The notes under the pieces were generated by a model. It saw nothing but the letters and a program-made list of their open reading frames with translations. It did not search any database and was not told the DNA's origin. From assembly GCA_964585305.1 (NCBI GenBank), contig CAZPDM010000001.1, forward strand, positions 1 to 64,000: a DNA stretch of 64,000 nucleotides, read 5' to 3'. Positions 51,839 through 61,641 of the stretch are shown here, piece by piece; within the stretch, counting starts at the first letter, position 1; the number at the start of each line of letters is the position of its first letter. A program made the position numbers and the translations under genes. This stretch comes from CAZPDM01 sp964585305. Lineage in GTDB: Bacteria > Planctomycetota > Uabimicrobiia > Uabimicrobiales > JABWCH01.

Positions 51839-52468
51839 ATGCAAAATTCATCGAATCGTATTTTAATTGCAGAGGATGACGCTCTAGTCGCAAGCGTTAT
51901 CGAAGATGAATTGGAAAAGGTTGGGTCTACTGTAATTGGAAAAGCAAGCGATGGTCTTCGGGCAATTGAATTAACAAAGAATTTACATCCGGATGTTGTT
52001 TTAATGGATATTGAAATGCCCGAAATGAACGGAATAGAAGCTTCGCAAGAAATTCAAAAAGTTTGCCCAACTCCCATTGTTGTTTTAACTGTTTATAATA
52101 CAACAGATTTAACTATTCAAGCTGCGGCTGCTGGAGTAGGAGCCTATTTAACAAAACCTCCACGTGCAAACGAATTATCTCGAGCAATTACAATTGCTCG
52201 CGCTAGATTTAATGATATGAGAGAATTAGTAAGGCTTAATCGTGAATTACAAGATGCTTTATCTAAAGTAAAAACTTTGAGTGGGTTAATTCCAATCTGT
52301 GCAAATTGTAAAAAAATACGAGATATTCAAGGAAATTGGCATCAAATTGAAAAATATATTCAATCGCATTCTCATGCAAATTTTACCCATGGAATTTGTC
52401 CGGAGTGTGTAAAAGTTTTATATCCTGAGATTGGCATTCCATATAATAAACCAAATGGCCCTGTATAA
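51839..52468 (+). CDS. Response regulator with Cys-containing C-terminal segment
   Basis: A 209-residue two-component receiver protein. Residues ~8-125 form a REC domain with the acidic pair EDD, phospho-acceptor aspartate in VVLMDIEMPEMNG, VVLTVYN and LTKPPR. After a helix, the C-terminal ~55 residues are PICANCKKIRDIQGNWHQIE and HGICPECVKVLYPE, with two CxxC pairs often found at the ends of receiver or PAS proteins; a metal site is plausible. No DNA-binding domain is seen, so output is probably through protein contact. The start follows AGAAAGGAAAACCT. Confidence 0.93.
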   Translation: MQNSSNRILIAEDDALVASVIEDELEKVGSTVIGKASDGLRAIELTKNLHPDVVLMDIEMPEMNGIEASQEIQKVCPTPIVVLTVYNTTDLTIQAAAAGVGAYLTKPPRANELSRAITIARARFNDMRELVRLNRELQDALSKVKTLSGLIPICANCKKIRDIQGNWHQIEKYIQSHSHANFTHGICPECVKVLYPEIGIPYNKPNGPV

Positions 52469-52494
52469 AAATTGTTTTTATCAATATCAATATA

Positions 52495-52525
52495 AAAACC
52501 TCGCTGAATGCGAGGCTAAAATTTT
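52495..52525. terminator. Convergent terminator
   Basis: CCTCGC and GCGAGG around TGAAT with A-runs on the left and TAAAATTTT on the right. It serves the response regulator gene and the minus-strand gene ending at 52524. Confidence 0.75.
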
Positions 52526-53612
52526 AGATACTTGCTCCAATATAACAATATAAAGAGGAAAGGAAGCTCTCCCATCCTTGAAAATCTAATGGATATGAGC
52601 TAGCATAATAATATGCCCAAGGCTGTTCTAATCCTAAATGTAGGTAGCGTTGAACGCTTTTGAATACCCATTCATCACTCATTAAATATATATCTAGGCT
52701 TCGGCAATTTTTATCTCGAAAATTTTTTTTTCCTGTATGGTGTTCTGAAACTCGCAATCCTTTAATATCAACATTGAGATTGGAAAACAATTCTTCATCA
52801 TTTAAAAATTTATAAATCTCATCAAAATCATCTTCATCACAAAATAAATCTAAATCAATATCCAGATTAGTCCAGGATTCTTGTGTTTCCATTTCCCAAA
52901 AATTACGATAAGAAGCTGGCACTCGGAATGAATCTTCGTTAAGTACAGGGTTGTCTGCCATACTTCCTCTTATAGATATTCCGATAGTTTTCGGTGAGCA
53001 AGATTTAAGACGTTGCGCAAAATTTGAAGCAAAAGAAATTGTAGACTCTACAGAAGTTAAGCATTTAGAAATTTCATTACTAAAATATTTTTTACCTGTT
53101 TCTATCAAATTCTCTGGTATTAAAATTCCAAAGTCGATAATTTTATTGGTAGGGACATTAGTTAAATAATCTCTGCGATATTTTCCTATAGGCGGAGATG
53201 CTAATAATCTTGGTAATGGTAAAGTACATAACAAAACTAAAGGTGTTTCTACCTCTGGTATACCTACAAAATTATTTTGTTTTGCAAGTTGCAGTAGATT
53301 TTGATGATCTTTTTGGGGAACATTGATAATTTGGATAGGAAATTTTTTTTGTTCGCCATTTACTTCAACTGAAATTTCATCATCTTGATACAATTCGCAA
53401 ACTTGTTGTCGATATTCTTGAATGTCTTTACATCTACGAAGTGCCATATAATATCGATGACTTCTATTCGTTGGTTGTAAAAATTCCAGATCTCGAAAGG
53501 CGAATGCAAAAGGAGAATATGTTCCATAAGGAACATTAAATCTCTTTTCCGAATCTAAGATTTGTAAAATTCGACAGCATAATACAGGAAGTGTTTCATT
53601 TTTTATATCCAT
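52524..53612 (-). CDS. Uncharacterised protein with nucleotidyltransferase-like motif
   Basis: A 362-residue cytosolic protein without signal or membrane segments. I do not recognise the family. The segment ISIRGSMADN (about residue 217) followed 35 residues later by WTNLDIDLDLFCDE resembles the G-S...D-x-D pattern of nucleotidyltransferase folds, which suggests but does not prove such an enzyme. The N-terminal part is rich in aromatic residues. The start follows AAAGGATATTTTTTAT. It is alone between a convergent terminator and the inverted-repeat element copy 2. Confidence 0.6.
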   Translation of the reverse strand: MDIKNETLPVLCCRILQILDSEKRFNVPYGTYSPFAFAFRDLEFLQPTNRSHRYYMALRRCKDIQEYRQQVCELYQDDEISVEVNGEQKKFPIQIINVPQKDHQNLLQLAKQNNFVGIPEVETPLVLLCTLPLPRLLASPPIGKYRRDYLTNVPTNKIIDFGILIPENLIETGKKYFSNEISKCLTSVESTISFASNFAQRLKSCSPKTIGISIRGSMADNPVLNEDSFRVPASYRNFWEMETQESWTNLDIDLDLFCDEDDFDEIYKFLNDEELFSNLNVDIKGLRVSEHHTGKKNFRDKNCRSLDIYLMSDEWVFKSVQRYLHLGLEQPWAYYYASSYPLDFQGWESFLSSLYCYIGASI

Positions 53613-53986
53613 ATAAAAAATATCCTTTCCCTAATTTTAATTTTTTTTTGATATAAAAAGAGTGTTTAAAACTAACGAGAATGTTTCTTTTTTTCATATA
53701 AGTAAGTTGGCAAAAATATTTGGACTAAATTTATCATACATTCCTATCTCAATACTAACTTTAGCTCAGTAAACTTGTCCATGGTAGGAATTAAGCGCCG
53801 TTTATAGACAGCGAGCTTTAACGAAAAAAAATTGCAGCGGCGGGTTCAATTCCTCACAGTTGGATGTCAAACACGTAGTTGGCATATTTTTTAGTCCAAA
53901 AACTTTTGTCCATTCATTTAGTTATTATAAATAATTTTACTTTATTTTTACAACAAAATTTCTTTTTTTTCAATAAAGGAGTTTTT
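53613..53986. other. 374 bp intergenic region with interspersed element
   Basis: No gene. It contains the leader of the minus-strand gene, the inverted-repeat element with its tail (53783-53897), and an A/T-rich stretch before the SppA ribosome-binding site AAAGGAG at 53976. Confidence 0.75.
53783..53897. repeat. Interspersed inverted-repeat element, copy 2
   Basis: GGTAGGAATTAAGCGCCG on the left and CGGCGGGTTCAATTCCTCAC on the right form complementary ends around GCTTTAACGAAAA and TTGCAG. The tail AGTTGGATGTCAAA...TAGTTGGCATATTTTTTAG continues to 53897. Arms differ from copy 1 yet remain self-complementary (GCGCCG/CGGCG here, AACCC/GGGTT there), as expected for a conserved fold. Confidence 0.78.
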
Positions 53987-55057
53987 ATGAGCGACTCTGC
54001 AGTAGTTCCTGCAACAAAAGAAAAGCATGGATTTAGTGTTTTTTGGGTGATTTCTTCTATTGTGTTAATTATTCTTTTAACATTTAGTGGATTACTAAAT
54101 CTTGTATTAGGTCTTATGGTCGCTGCTTTGGGAACATCAGGAATAGAAAGTAATCTCTCTCAAAAAAAGGTTGTGCAAACGCTTGGCGAGTCTTTAAATG
54201 AAAAAGACGAAATTAATTCCCAAATTTTAGTTATAAATTTAAAAGGTGTTATTACAGGACAAGATATTTGGAGCCAAAGTTCAATTATTCCGGAACATAT
54301 AGAAAAACAACTTTTACAGGCTAAAAAAGATTCTAAAATCAAGGCGGTTATTTTGAAAATTACTTCTCCTGGTGGCGAAATTACTGCTAGCGATAAGATA
54401 TATCAGGCAGTTTTGGAATTTCGTGAAAAAACAAAAAAACCAGTATTAGCATATTTTGATACACTTGCAGCATCCGGAGGCTATTATATAGCAGTTGCTA
54501 CCGATGAGATTATAGCTCATCCTACTTGTATTACTGGAAGTATTGGAGTAATTTTTTCATTTTTTCAATTTCATGAATTGATGAAAGAAAAATTGGGAAT
54601 ACAATATACTGTTATTAAATCTGGTCCAAATAAAGATGCTGGGTCTTTTGCTCGCGCATTAACTGAAGAGGAAAAGAAAATTTTTCAAAGTATGATTGAT
54701 GAAATGTATGAAAGATTTTTAGAAGTTGTTACAAAAGGGCGTCCAGAATTGGCAAAACTTAGTCGCGAAGAATTAGTTAGCATTGCAGATGGTCGCATAT
54801 ATACAGCAAAACAAGCATTAAGTTTCAACCTTGTGGACTCTGTAGATTATTGGAATAAAGCATTAGAGCGTGCGAAAGTATTGGCAAATATTAGTGAGGA
54901 TGAAATTGTTCAAGTCGTTACATATCAACAAACGCCTTCTCTTTTTCAAGAGTTGTTTGGTTCAAAAACACAAAAACCTAGCCTTGTTCAAGAATGTTCT
55001 TCCATTATAGAAGAATATACTCGCCCAAATATGTATTATCTTTGGCTATCAAAATAA
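53987..55057 (+). CDS. sppA: Signal peptide peptidase SppA-like, S49 family
   Basis: A 356-residue S49 peptidase. One N-terminal membrane segment (VFWVISSIVLIILLTFSGLL) anchors it, with the catalytic part outside the cytoplasm. The nucleophile serine is in DTLAASGGYYIAVA and the lysine region in ITGSIGVIF and KSGPNKDAGSFAR. It is the shorter, single-domain form, like B. subtilis SppA. It degrades cleaved signal peptides. I chose the ATG at 53987 because AAAGGAGTTTTT precedes it; a start at 53879 would lie in the inverted-repeat tail and has no ribosome site. Confidence 0.92.
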   Translation: MSDSAVVPATKEKHGFSVFWVISSIVLIILLTFSGLLNLVLGLMVAALGTSGIESNLSQKKVVQTLGESLNEKDEINSQILVINLKGVITGQDIWSQSSIIPEHIEKQLLQAKKDSKIKAVILKITSPGGEITASDKIYQAVLEFREKTKKPVLAYFDTLAASGGYYIAVATDEIIAHPTCITGSIGVIFSFFQFHELMKEKLGIQYTVIKSGPNKDAGSFARALTEEEKKIFQSMIDEMYERFLEVVTKGRPELAKLSREELVSIADGRIYTAKQALSFNLVDSVDYWNKALERAKVLANISEDEIVQVVTYQQTPSLFQELFGSKTQKPSLVQECSSIIEEYTRPNMYYLWLSK

Positions 55058-55069
55058 ATTTTATTGAGT

Positions 55070-55106
55070 AGTTGCCGGAACTGATAAGTTCTGGCAACTT
55101 TTTTTA
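55070..55106 (+). terminator. Terminator of sppA
   Basis: AGTTGCCGGAACT pairs with AGTTCTGGCAACT around GATA, followed by seven T. It ends eight bases before the next start codon, so the next gene needs its own or read-through transcription. Confidence 0.88.
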
Positions 55107-55113
55107 AAGGATT

Positions 55114-57753
55114 ATGCGTGTGAAAATTTATCAATGGTTTGCTATTTCGATTATTTTAGTTTCTATAGTTTCATGCGCTAATAAACGGCTTACTCAAGCA
55201 CAAAATATGTTGTCCGATCGTCAATATGAAGATGCTGTTTATTTTTCTCAATCGTTACTCGCTGAAGAACCAGATAATTTAGAATATCAAAAAATCTGGG
55301 AGTCTGCACGAAGGCAAGCTGCAAAAGAGTATATCCAGAAAGCTCAGGAATATCGGCTAAAAGATCTTATTTCGAGTCAGCATTATTATGCCAAAGCTAA
55401 ACAATTGGCAAATGATGAACCTGGATTGCAACAGCTTGAAAGTATGCTTCTTATTTCTCAAACAGATTGGGAAATTGCTGTAGCAAGGATTCGTAATTTG
55501 CTCGAACAAAAAAAATGGCTCGAAGCAATGGAGTATTTAAAAACCTTGCGAAACTATAAAAATTCTACCCCAGAATGGCAATTCATGTATAACATGGCCC
55601 AAGAAATGGGATTTAATAGCTATTTTCAAAAAGGAAAATCTGACTTTAAAAGTCAGATTTATAATCGAGCTATAGAGCAATTTTCTATATGCCTTAAGAT
55701 TCGCCCAGATGACTCAATTGCTACACAATGGCAAAAAATTGCAATTGCTCATGATCGTTGTCAAAAGAGTTTGGAACAAGCAAAAGTATTATTTCAACAA
55801 AGAAAATTTGATCAATCTTATTTAATAAGTTATGGGGCATTCCAAGCATTAGAAAACTTAAATCGTCCTTATTTTGACTTATCTTTATATCATGAAACTG
55901 AAAAATTGTGGAAACTTGCGCAAGAAAATTGGTGTCAGGAATTATACGAACAAGCCAGGATTGAAGAAAATTTGCGAAATTTAGTAGGCTATTTGAATAG
56001 CTTAAAATTATATCGAACTTGTTTAAGTAAAATTACTCCGTATCTTGATTGTGAGCAAAGAATTATTACTAATCAGCGGGAGATTTCTCTTTTATTAATG
56101 GAGCGAGCTGAGGAACTATTAGCATTTCCCCAATTGAGATATGCTGGATTAGCTTATAAATTATTACGAGAAGCAAGTAATTACGATTCCAATATTACAA
56201 ATTTAGCTGAAAAAAGTAGATATGTAAAAGAATTAGCTCATGCTAAATTAAAGAATATAATTTTAGTAAATGTTCAGCTTTTTCCAACTTCTTATATACA
56301 TATCATTCAAAATGATGATTTAAAAAGCGAGGAAATTTCAGGAAGACATAATGTTGATACTGCTAAATTTTCCCAACAATTGCAGCGTGATTTAGTTTCT
56401 ATGATAAAAGAAAAAGATTATGCTTTTATAGAGGTAGCATATCAAGGAGATCAAAATTTACAAAAGGATTATCTTCAAAAATTACATCAACTTAAACAGG
56501 AGGTTAAAGAAAAAGATATTGACGTTGCTCTTCCTATTTATGAATTGAAAATAGAAGTACTCAACCATGCTACAGCTAAGACTGGTATAAATTCTAAATT
56601 CGACCGCATTTCAGAATATTTTATTCGAGATCAAAGAATCGAATCTCCAAATTTTCAAAAATATCAAGTATATAATGAAATTTTCCAACAGAAAAAAGAA
56701 ACTTCGTCTGCTTTAGAAAATAGCTTAAGTTTACAAACTCAAGATCGTTTGCAAGCCATGCTATCAGCTCAAAGACAAGTTGAAATTGCACGTCAATCAG
56801 TTTCCTTAGCTCAAGAAAATCAGCACCGTTGGCAAGATCGCCAGAGTTATATTAGCAGCGAACGAGAACGCGTTCGTAATAAAATTAGAAAAAATCAAGA
56901 AGAAATAGCTCAATATAATAGACAAATTGCAGAATATAGAAGGCGATATCAAGAGGCACAAACTCCGCAAGATAAAGAATATTATCGAAGAAAAATAGAT
57001 TCTGCTATAAAAGAACGCGATCTTTTAGAGGATTATAATAACAATGAAGCTCAAAGATTACTGCGGCAATTTCAATCTGAATTAGAGGAAGCCAACCATC
57101 AATTAGAATTAGCTATTCGTGAAAGAAGAATTGCTCAACAAGATTATGATGAGTCCGAAAAAGAATTTCGAGTAAGGGAAAATGAGTATAATAATGTCAA
57201 TGATATACATAAGGAAGTTTTATCTTTTATGAATAAATCTGATTCTGAATTAAGAAAATTGGGGGCACAACCTGAAAAAGATCAGTTTATCCCCATTCAA
57301 ACAGCATATCAATATGAGTATTATCCTTATCAGGTTTTTGGACAAGTTTGGATTAAAGGATATATCTTAGATACACGAACAAATACCAGATTGTTAGCAT
57401 TAGAAAGCAAAGTAGAAAACTTTGTAGAGGATTTTTCTAAAAAATATATCAAAAATAATGATGCTCGGCAGTTTCAAAATCGTGAAGAAATGCTTCCGAG
57501 TGCGTCCCAATTTTTAGAAAAACTTGAATTCAAATCTATAGAAGAAATTAAGCTTTCTCTGGATCAATTTTTTCAAAAGTATCATGAACAATATTGGTTA
57601 AGATCGCAGGATAATCTTTCTCAGGGACATATCTTAGAAGCGGGAGAAGATTTGTCTTTATTTGAATTGTGCTTGCAATACAAAAATTTACCTTTACCTG
57701 CCCAAGCTAAAGAACAGTTGCAGGAAATTATTGAAGAAAGAAAGAATCCTTAG
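55114..57753 (+). CDS. Large TPR/coiled-coil lipoprotein
   Basis: An 879-residue lipoprotein: signal peptide with lipobox IVSC (cysteine at about residue 21). Residues ~25-330 contain several TPR-like helical pairs (RQYEDAVYFSQSLLAEEPDN, QIYNRAIEQFSICLKIRPDD). A middle domain (~380-560) is mixed alpha/beta. Residues ~560-720 form a long charged coiled coil (YISSERERVRNKIRKNQEE). A C-terminal beta segment and helical tail follow. Planctomycetes often encode such envelope proteins, but I cannot assign a function. The reading frame ends 26 bases inside the convergent aroQ gene. Confidence 0.8.
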   Translation: MRVKIYQWFAISIILVSIVSCANKRLTQAQNMLSDRQYEDAVYFSQSLLAEEPDNLEYQKIWESARRQAAKEYIQKAQEYRLKDLISSQHYYAKAKQLANDEPGLQQLESMLLISQTDWEIAVARIRNLLEQKKWLEAMEYLKTLRNYKNSTPEWQFMYNMAQEMGFNSYFQKGKSDFKSQIYNRAIEQFSICLKIRPDDSIATQWQKIAIAHDRCQKSLEQAKVLFQQRKFDQSYLISYGAFQALENLNRPYFDLSLYHETEKLWKLAQENWCQELYEQARIEENLRNLVGYLNSLKLYRTCLSKITPYLDCEQRIITNQREISLLLMERAEELLAFPQLRYAGLAYKLLREASNYDSNITNLAEKSRYVKELAHAKLKNIILVNVQLFPTSYIHIIQNDDLKSEEISGRHNVDTAKFSQQLQRDLVSMIKEKDYAFIEVAYQGDQNLQKDYLQKLHQLKQEVKEKDIDVALPIYELKIEVLNHATAKTGINSKFDRISEYFIRDQRIESPNFQKYQVYNEIFQQKKETSSALENSLSLQTQDRLQAMLSAQRQVEIARQSVSLAQENQHRWQDRQSYISSERERVRNKIRKNQEEIAQYNRQIAEYRRRYQEAQTPQDKEYYRRKIDSAIKERDLLEDYNNNEAQRLLRQFQSELEEANHQLELAIRERRIAQQDYDESEKEFRVRENEYNNVNDIHKEVLSFMNKSDSELRKLGAQPEKDQFIPIQTAYQYEYYPYQVFGQVWIKGYILDTRTNTRLLALESKVENFVEDFSKKYIKNNDARQFQNREEMLPSASQFLEKLEFKSIEEIKLSLDQFFQKYHEQYWLRSQDNLSQGHILEAGEDLSLFELCLQYKNLPLPAQAKEQLQEIIEERKNP

Positions 57754-58210
57754 ATTCTGTATAATCTGAAATGAGTTTCCAATCTTTTAAAAAATAATCT
57801 ATAGCCAAAAAATATCCTCTCCATCCTAATCCGCAGATTTGTCCTAAACATGCTGGAGCAATCACTAAATTATGACGAAAATTTTCGCGAGCATGTATAT
57901 TTGAAAGGTGAACTTCTATGACAGGAACTTCAATTGCTTTGATTGCGTCATGTAAAGCAATTGAAGTATGAGAATATGCTCCAGGATTGAAAATAATTCC
58001 ATCTGCCCAAGATTTTGCTTGATGGAGAGCGTCAATTAAATTTCCTTCGTGATTGGATTGCTGTGCTTGAAGTTCGATTCCAAATTTTTTAGCATATTCT
58101 TTTGCCCAAGTATTGATTTGATCAAGGCTAATGTTTCCATAGATTTGAGGTTCTCGGATGCCTAATAAGTTAAGATTTGGCCCATGCAAGAAAAGTATTT
58201 TTTTATTCAT
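57728..58210 (-). CDS. aroQ: 3-dehydroquinate dehydratase, type II
   Basis: A 160-residue type II dehydroquinase, third step of the shikimate pathway. Recognisable parts are FLHGPNLNLLGIREPQIYG with the catalytic loop tyrosine, QSNHEGNLIDALH, NPGAYSHTSIALHDAI and VIEVHLSNIHARENFRH with the catalytic histidine. Length is normal (~145-160). It is the last gene of the minus-strand run starting at 63906. The ribosome site is weak, consistent with coupling to the upstream NTPase gene, whose stop lies nine bases before. Confidence 0.97.
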   Translation of the reverse strand: MNKKILFLHGPNLNLLGIREPQIYGNISLDQINTWAKEYAKKFGIELQAQQSNHEGNLIDALHQAKSWADGIIFNPGAYSHTSIALHDAIKAIEVPVIEVHLSNIHARENFRHNLVIAPACLGQICGLGWRGYFLAIDYFLKDWKLISDYTESKDSFFLQ

Positions 58211-58219
58211 AATAAATTT

Positions 58220-58810
58220 CTACAAAAGATTCCAATATTCAAGCAGTTTTTCAGTCTCTTCTACTGCAAAAGATGAGCAGAAATAATTGGGAAAAAAATT
58301 TTGAGCAATAGTTTGAATGAGTTGAGTGCGTACAGTTATTAAAATTTTAGGAATTTTGCAAGATGTTGCTTTCTTTAAAGCAGAAGCCCAGCCATTTCCT
58401 GTGCATTCTAATGGGCCAATTTCATCAATAATAAGCAAATCTACTTTATTAGAAATAGCCTTTTCAATTGCAGTATTTCCAAATTGAAAAGCTTCTTCAT
58501 AAAAAATAAATCTTCCAATTTTTATAGGATTATTTTGGACATTTAAAAGAGGATTGCTTGTACATAGTTTTATTTTTTGACCACTTAATATGTCCATAAC
58601 ATCAAAATCATATCGCATGTTATTTTGAAAAGTTCCAGGTGCAAGAATTCCTCCGACATTCCATCCATAATCTTCTGCTTGAGTACAGCAGCGCAGAGCT
58701 TGTATTGTTTTACCACTACCAGAGCGTCCATATAATAAGACCGCTTGTGGTTGATGATCTGTTTTGGGTAGATCATTGTTCTTTGATAGACTATTTTGAA
58801 TATCATTCAT
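58220..58810 (-). CDS. THEP1-like nucleoside-triphosphatase
   Basis: A 196-residue P-loop protein of the NTPase_1/DUF2478 (THEP1) group. Walker A is LLYGRSGSGKT at about residues 25-35 and Walker B LLIIDEIGPLE at about 124-134, both typical of the family, which hydrolyses nucleotides and has an uncertain cell role. The middle region (GGILAPGTFQNN) also fits. It lies between the Dus and AroQ genes with short spacings, so it is part of the same transcript. Confidence 0.85.
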   Translation of the reverse strand: MNDIQNSLSKNNDLPKTDHQPQAVLLYGRSGSGKTIQALRCCTQAEDYGWNVGGILAPGTFQNNMRYDFDVMDILSGQKIKLCTSNPLLNVQNNPIKIGRFIFYEEAFQFGNTAIEKAISNKVDLLIIDEIGPLECTGNGWASALKKATSCKIPKILITVRTQLIQTIAQNFFPNYFCSSFAVEETEKLLEYWNLL

Positions 58811-58823
58811 AATAAAACCACTT

Positions 58824-59735
58824 TTATCTTAAAGTAGATTGATCAAATGCCCATGGTGTTTGCCCGAGACGTCGTAGAACATTTTTTTGATATTCTTCTG
58901 GTGTTTGATATTCTTTTGCAATTTCAAGATATTTTTGGCGAATTGTCTCAATAGAGATCGATTCGCTTTTATTTTTAAGAGTTTTAAATATCGTTGGATT
59001 AGCTAAAGCACTACGTCCAATCATAGCACCAACAACACCTATTTTTTTGAGGAAATCAATTTGCTCTAAAGAATGAATATCTCCATTTGCGACAATTGGC
59101 TTTCCTAATTGTACACATTCCTGATAGATTGAAAAATCTGCTGCTTCCATATATTTTTGTCCGCCATGACGTGCATGAATAATAAAGAAATCAGGAGTTA
59201 TATTTTGTATACATCGAAGATAAATTTTTTGTTGTTTCTCAGTTCCATTCATTCCAAGTCTGAGTTTTACAGAAATAGGATATTGAAATTGACGAAAGAC
59301 ATCAATCATTTTTTGCACTTTTGCAAAACGTTTGATCAATGCGCATCCTAAGCCAGTACGCACAATATCCATGCTTGGGCAACTTAAATTAAGATTGAAA
59401 CCATAAAAATTTTCTGGCAAAATAAAATGCTTTAAGAATTCTTCAATTTCTGCTTCTTGAGATACCAATAGCTGGATAATTGTTGGCGTTTTCTGATCAA
59501 AGTTTAATCGTGTCCAAGTACTTTTATTTTTATGAATCGCAGATTTTACGCGAACCATTTCGGTAATAGTTATATCTGCCCCAGATTGATAACAAAGATG
59601 ACGGCAAGCCTTATCGGTATTTGCTTCTAATGGGGCAAGAAAATAAATAAAGTTGTTAAAATTAGGAATATGAATCTGTGATGAAAATTGTCCTAGTGTA
59701 ATAGGAAGGTTAGAAAAATTAGGATGATCTTGCAT
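58824..59735 (-). CDS. tRNA-dihydrouridine synthase family protein
   Basis: A 303-residue FMN-dependent TIM-barrel enzyme of the Dus family, which reduces uridines in tRNA. Conserved parts: FLAPLEANTDKACRHLC near the start, FNLNLSCPSMDIVRTGLGCAL with the catalytic cysteine region, ISVKLRLGM, IIHARHG and IVANGDIHS, then GAMIGRSALANPTIF. The normal PxNGCP signature is replaced by NLSCPS, so this is a divergent member. The position of the target uridine is unknown. The start follows AGGAAATTTA. Confidence 0.88.
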   Translation of the reverse strand: MQDHPNFSNLPITLGQFSSQIHIPNFNNFIYFLAPLEANTDKACRHLCYQSGADITITEMVRVKSAIHKNKSTWTRLNFDQKTPTIIQLLVSQEAEIEEFLKHFILPENFYGFNLNLSCPSMDIVRTGLGCALIKRFAKVQKMIDVFRQFQYPISVKLRLGMNGTEKQQKIYLRCIQNITPDFFIIHARHGGQKYMEAADFSIYQECVQLGKPIVANGDIHSLEQIDFLKKIGVVGAMIGRSALANPTIFKTLKNKSESISIETIRQKYLEIAKEYQTPEEYQKNVLRRLGQTPWAFDQSTLR

Positions 59736-59748
59736 TAAATTTCCTATT

Positions 59749-61581
59749 CTATTCTTCAGATTGAGATGAGGAATCTTTCTTTTGAATGTTAATCACAAAT
59801 TGCATTACGTTTTGTAACAGATATGGTGTTGATGTTTCAACAGTGTGAAAATCAAGAGCGAGTTGAATATTTTTATTTGTGTTTGGTGTCAATAAATTGC
59901 TTACAACTGACCAGGGCAAGTTACTGAGATTTTGTTCTTCACATAGAATTTTTACATTTGGTAAAGGAAGGATAACTAACAAATGTTGTGCTTGAAATTT
60001 ATTATTATCTTGTAAAAACTGTAGATATTGTTCATTAGTTTCTGCATTAAATTGCCCTAATTTTATTTTTTCTCCGCTTCCTATAATAATAGTTTGTGCA
60101 CCAAGCATCGCATTTTCAGGAATAGTAAAATTGATATTCATTGACTCTACTTTGCCAAAATATGGCTGGATTTCTACTACTAAATTTATAGTTTCTCCTG
60201 GAGAAACTTCATAATTTTCTGTTTTTACGCTAATAATATTTGCTAATTGCATTCGTGGAGAAATCTGAATAGAGTATTTAATTTTGTTGATTTTACTACG
60301 TTGAAAAGAATTTTGAATCAGAGAAGCTAGTGGCTCGGTAAAATTCACTCCGATACTTATTAAGCCGGCTGATTGGCTTTTCCAAATAAAAGGAGACGGC
60401 TTTTCATCTAACCAAACTTCTGCTGTAAATTGTATAGTATGTTCATTTAAGATAGGCTCTTCTAATGAAATGAAATTTTCAATTGCTTCACCTGCTAAAA
60501 CCATTGTGGCAAAAGGATGTTCAATAATTTCTATGTTAAATTTTTTACATCGATTTTGTGTTGTATTTTCTACTATAATTTCAACAGGAATCATCGGGCA
60601 CTTTACGCCCATTTTAGCATAAACTCCTGCAGTAAGATCATTATATAATGTTCCTATTTGGGCTATTGGGTTTCCTAATTTAAAAGAAATATCACTACTC
60701 ATTAAAACTGTTGAAATATGAGCAGTTGAGATGGGAAGTTTAATATTTCCTGCATTTAAAAAAGAATGTCCAAAAGCTAAAATATCATTGCCATTACTCC
60801 ATGTTACAGTTCCTATTGCTGATATATCCATATCTCCTGTTACTAAATGTGCTGCTATAGCTGCTCCAGGTGTAAGTATATTTTCTGAAGTTATCTCAAT
60901 TTTATTATTTTGCCCTGTTAAATTTGTTTTATTAAGATTAGAATATTTAAATGAAGAACTTTCATAGTTCTGGCTTGCACTGCTCATTGCTCCAGGAATC
61001 GCCATCAACCCTAATTGAGAAAGTTGTTGTTGCAATTTTGTAAATGTTTTTAGATTTGCTCCTGCGATAACAATTGGGGTATTGATTGGGATCAATCCTG
61101 CAAAGTTTTGCTGATTTATTAAGTTTTCTGATGAATTGAAAGCTGTTGTATCTTTAGAATTATTTGGATTTGAGAAAGCTGTTGTTTCGACAGGGCGTTT
61201 TGTAATTGCAAGCATTTGTTCAATCGGAGTAATTCCAGCAATTGTTTCTTTTGCTTTAGCCCATCCGTATGCTAATGCTCCGATCAATTTTCCTTCGATA
61301 TAAATAGGACTTCCACTCATGCCTGCAATAAGCCCAGATTTTGATAAATCATATCCGGTATAACTAGGTGTACATCTTACTAGAATTACATCTCCATACG
61401 GAGCAAAACCTTTTAGAATATCTACTACTTCAATATTAAATCGTTCAATTTTACTTCCATGAAATACTGATAATCCATATCCAGTCATTCCAGGCTTAAT
61501 TTGTTCTAATGGCATAATATCATATCCCATTGCGTGGATAGATAATAATATAAATAATAATAGAATGATATATTTTGACAT
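59749..61581 (-). CDS. SpoIVB-type S55 peptidase domain protein
   Basis: A 610-residue exported protein. A signal peptide (IILLLFILLSIHAMG) is followed by an S55 domain at ~20-320: IMPLEQIKPGMTGYGLSVF, VVDILKGFAPYGDVILVRC, GLIAGMSGSPIYIEGKLIGALAYGW with the catalytic serine, and DILAFGHSFLNAGNIKLP. SpoIVB itself is a Bacillus sporulation protease; homologues outside sporulators, as here, are widespread and uncharacterised. The C-terminal ~250 residues are beta-rich. It is likely periplasmic. The start follows AGGAAGATAAATT. Confidence 0.9.
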   Translation of the reverse strand: MSKYIILLLFILLSIHAMGYDIMPLEQIKPGMTGYGLSVFHGSKIERFNIEVVDILKGFAPYGDVILVRCTPSYTGYDLSKSGLIAGMSGSPIYIEGKLIGALAYGWAKAKETIAGITPIEQMLAITKRPVETTAFSNPNNSKDTTAFNSSENLINQQNFAGLIPINTPIVIAGANLKTFTKLQQQLSQLGLMAIPGAMSSASQNYESSSFKYSNLNKTNLTGQNNKIEITSENILTPGAAIAAHLVTGDMDISAIGTVTWSNGNDILAFGHSFLNAGNIKLPISTAHISTVLMSSDISFKLGNPIAQIGTLYNDLTAGVYAKMGVKCPMIPVEIIVENTTQNRCKKFNIEIIEHPFATMVLAGEAIENFISLEEPILNEHTIQFTAEVWLDEKPSPFIWKSQSAGLISIGVNFTEPLASLIQNSFQRSKINKIKYSIQISPRMQLANIISVKTENYEVSPGETINLVVEIQPYFGKVESMNINFTIPENAMLGAQTIIIGSGEKIKLGQFNAETNEQYLQFLQDNNKFQAQHLLVILPLPNVKILCEEQNLSNLPWSVVSNLLTPNTNKNIQLALDFHTVETSTPYLLQNVMQFVINIQKKDSSSQSEE

Positions 61582-61596
61582 AATTTATCTTCCTAA

Positions 61597-61633
61597 AAAT
61601 ATATGGCGACTATTATAATCGCCATATATTTTT
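61597..61633. terminator. Hairpin between YdcF-like and S55 genes
   Basis: AAATATATGGCGA pairs with TCGCCATATATTT around a nine-base loop, with an A-run and T-run outside. It may partly terminate the minus-strand run between these genes. Confidence 0.7.
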
Positions 61634-61641
61634 TATATAGA

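Noticed and set aside
53761..53860. tRNA-like sequence (TTAGCTCAG near 53761)
   Set aside because: No cloverleaf arms, anticodon stem or acceptor pairing can be formed around it.
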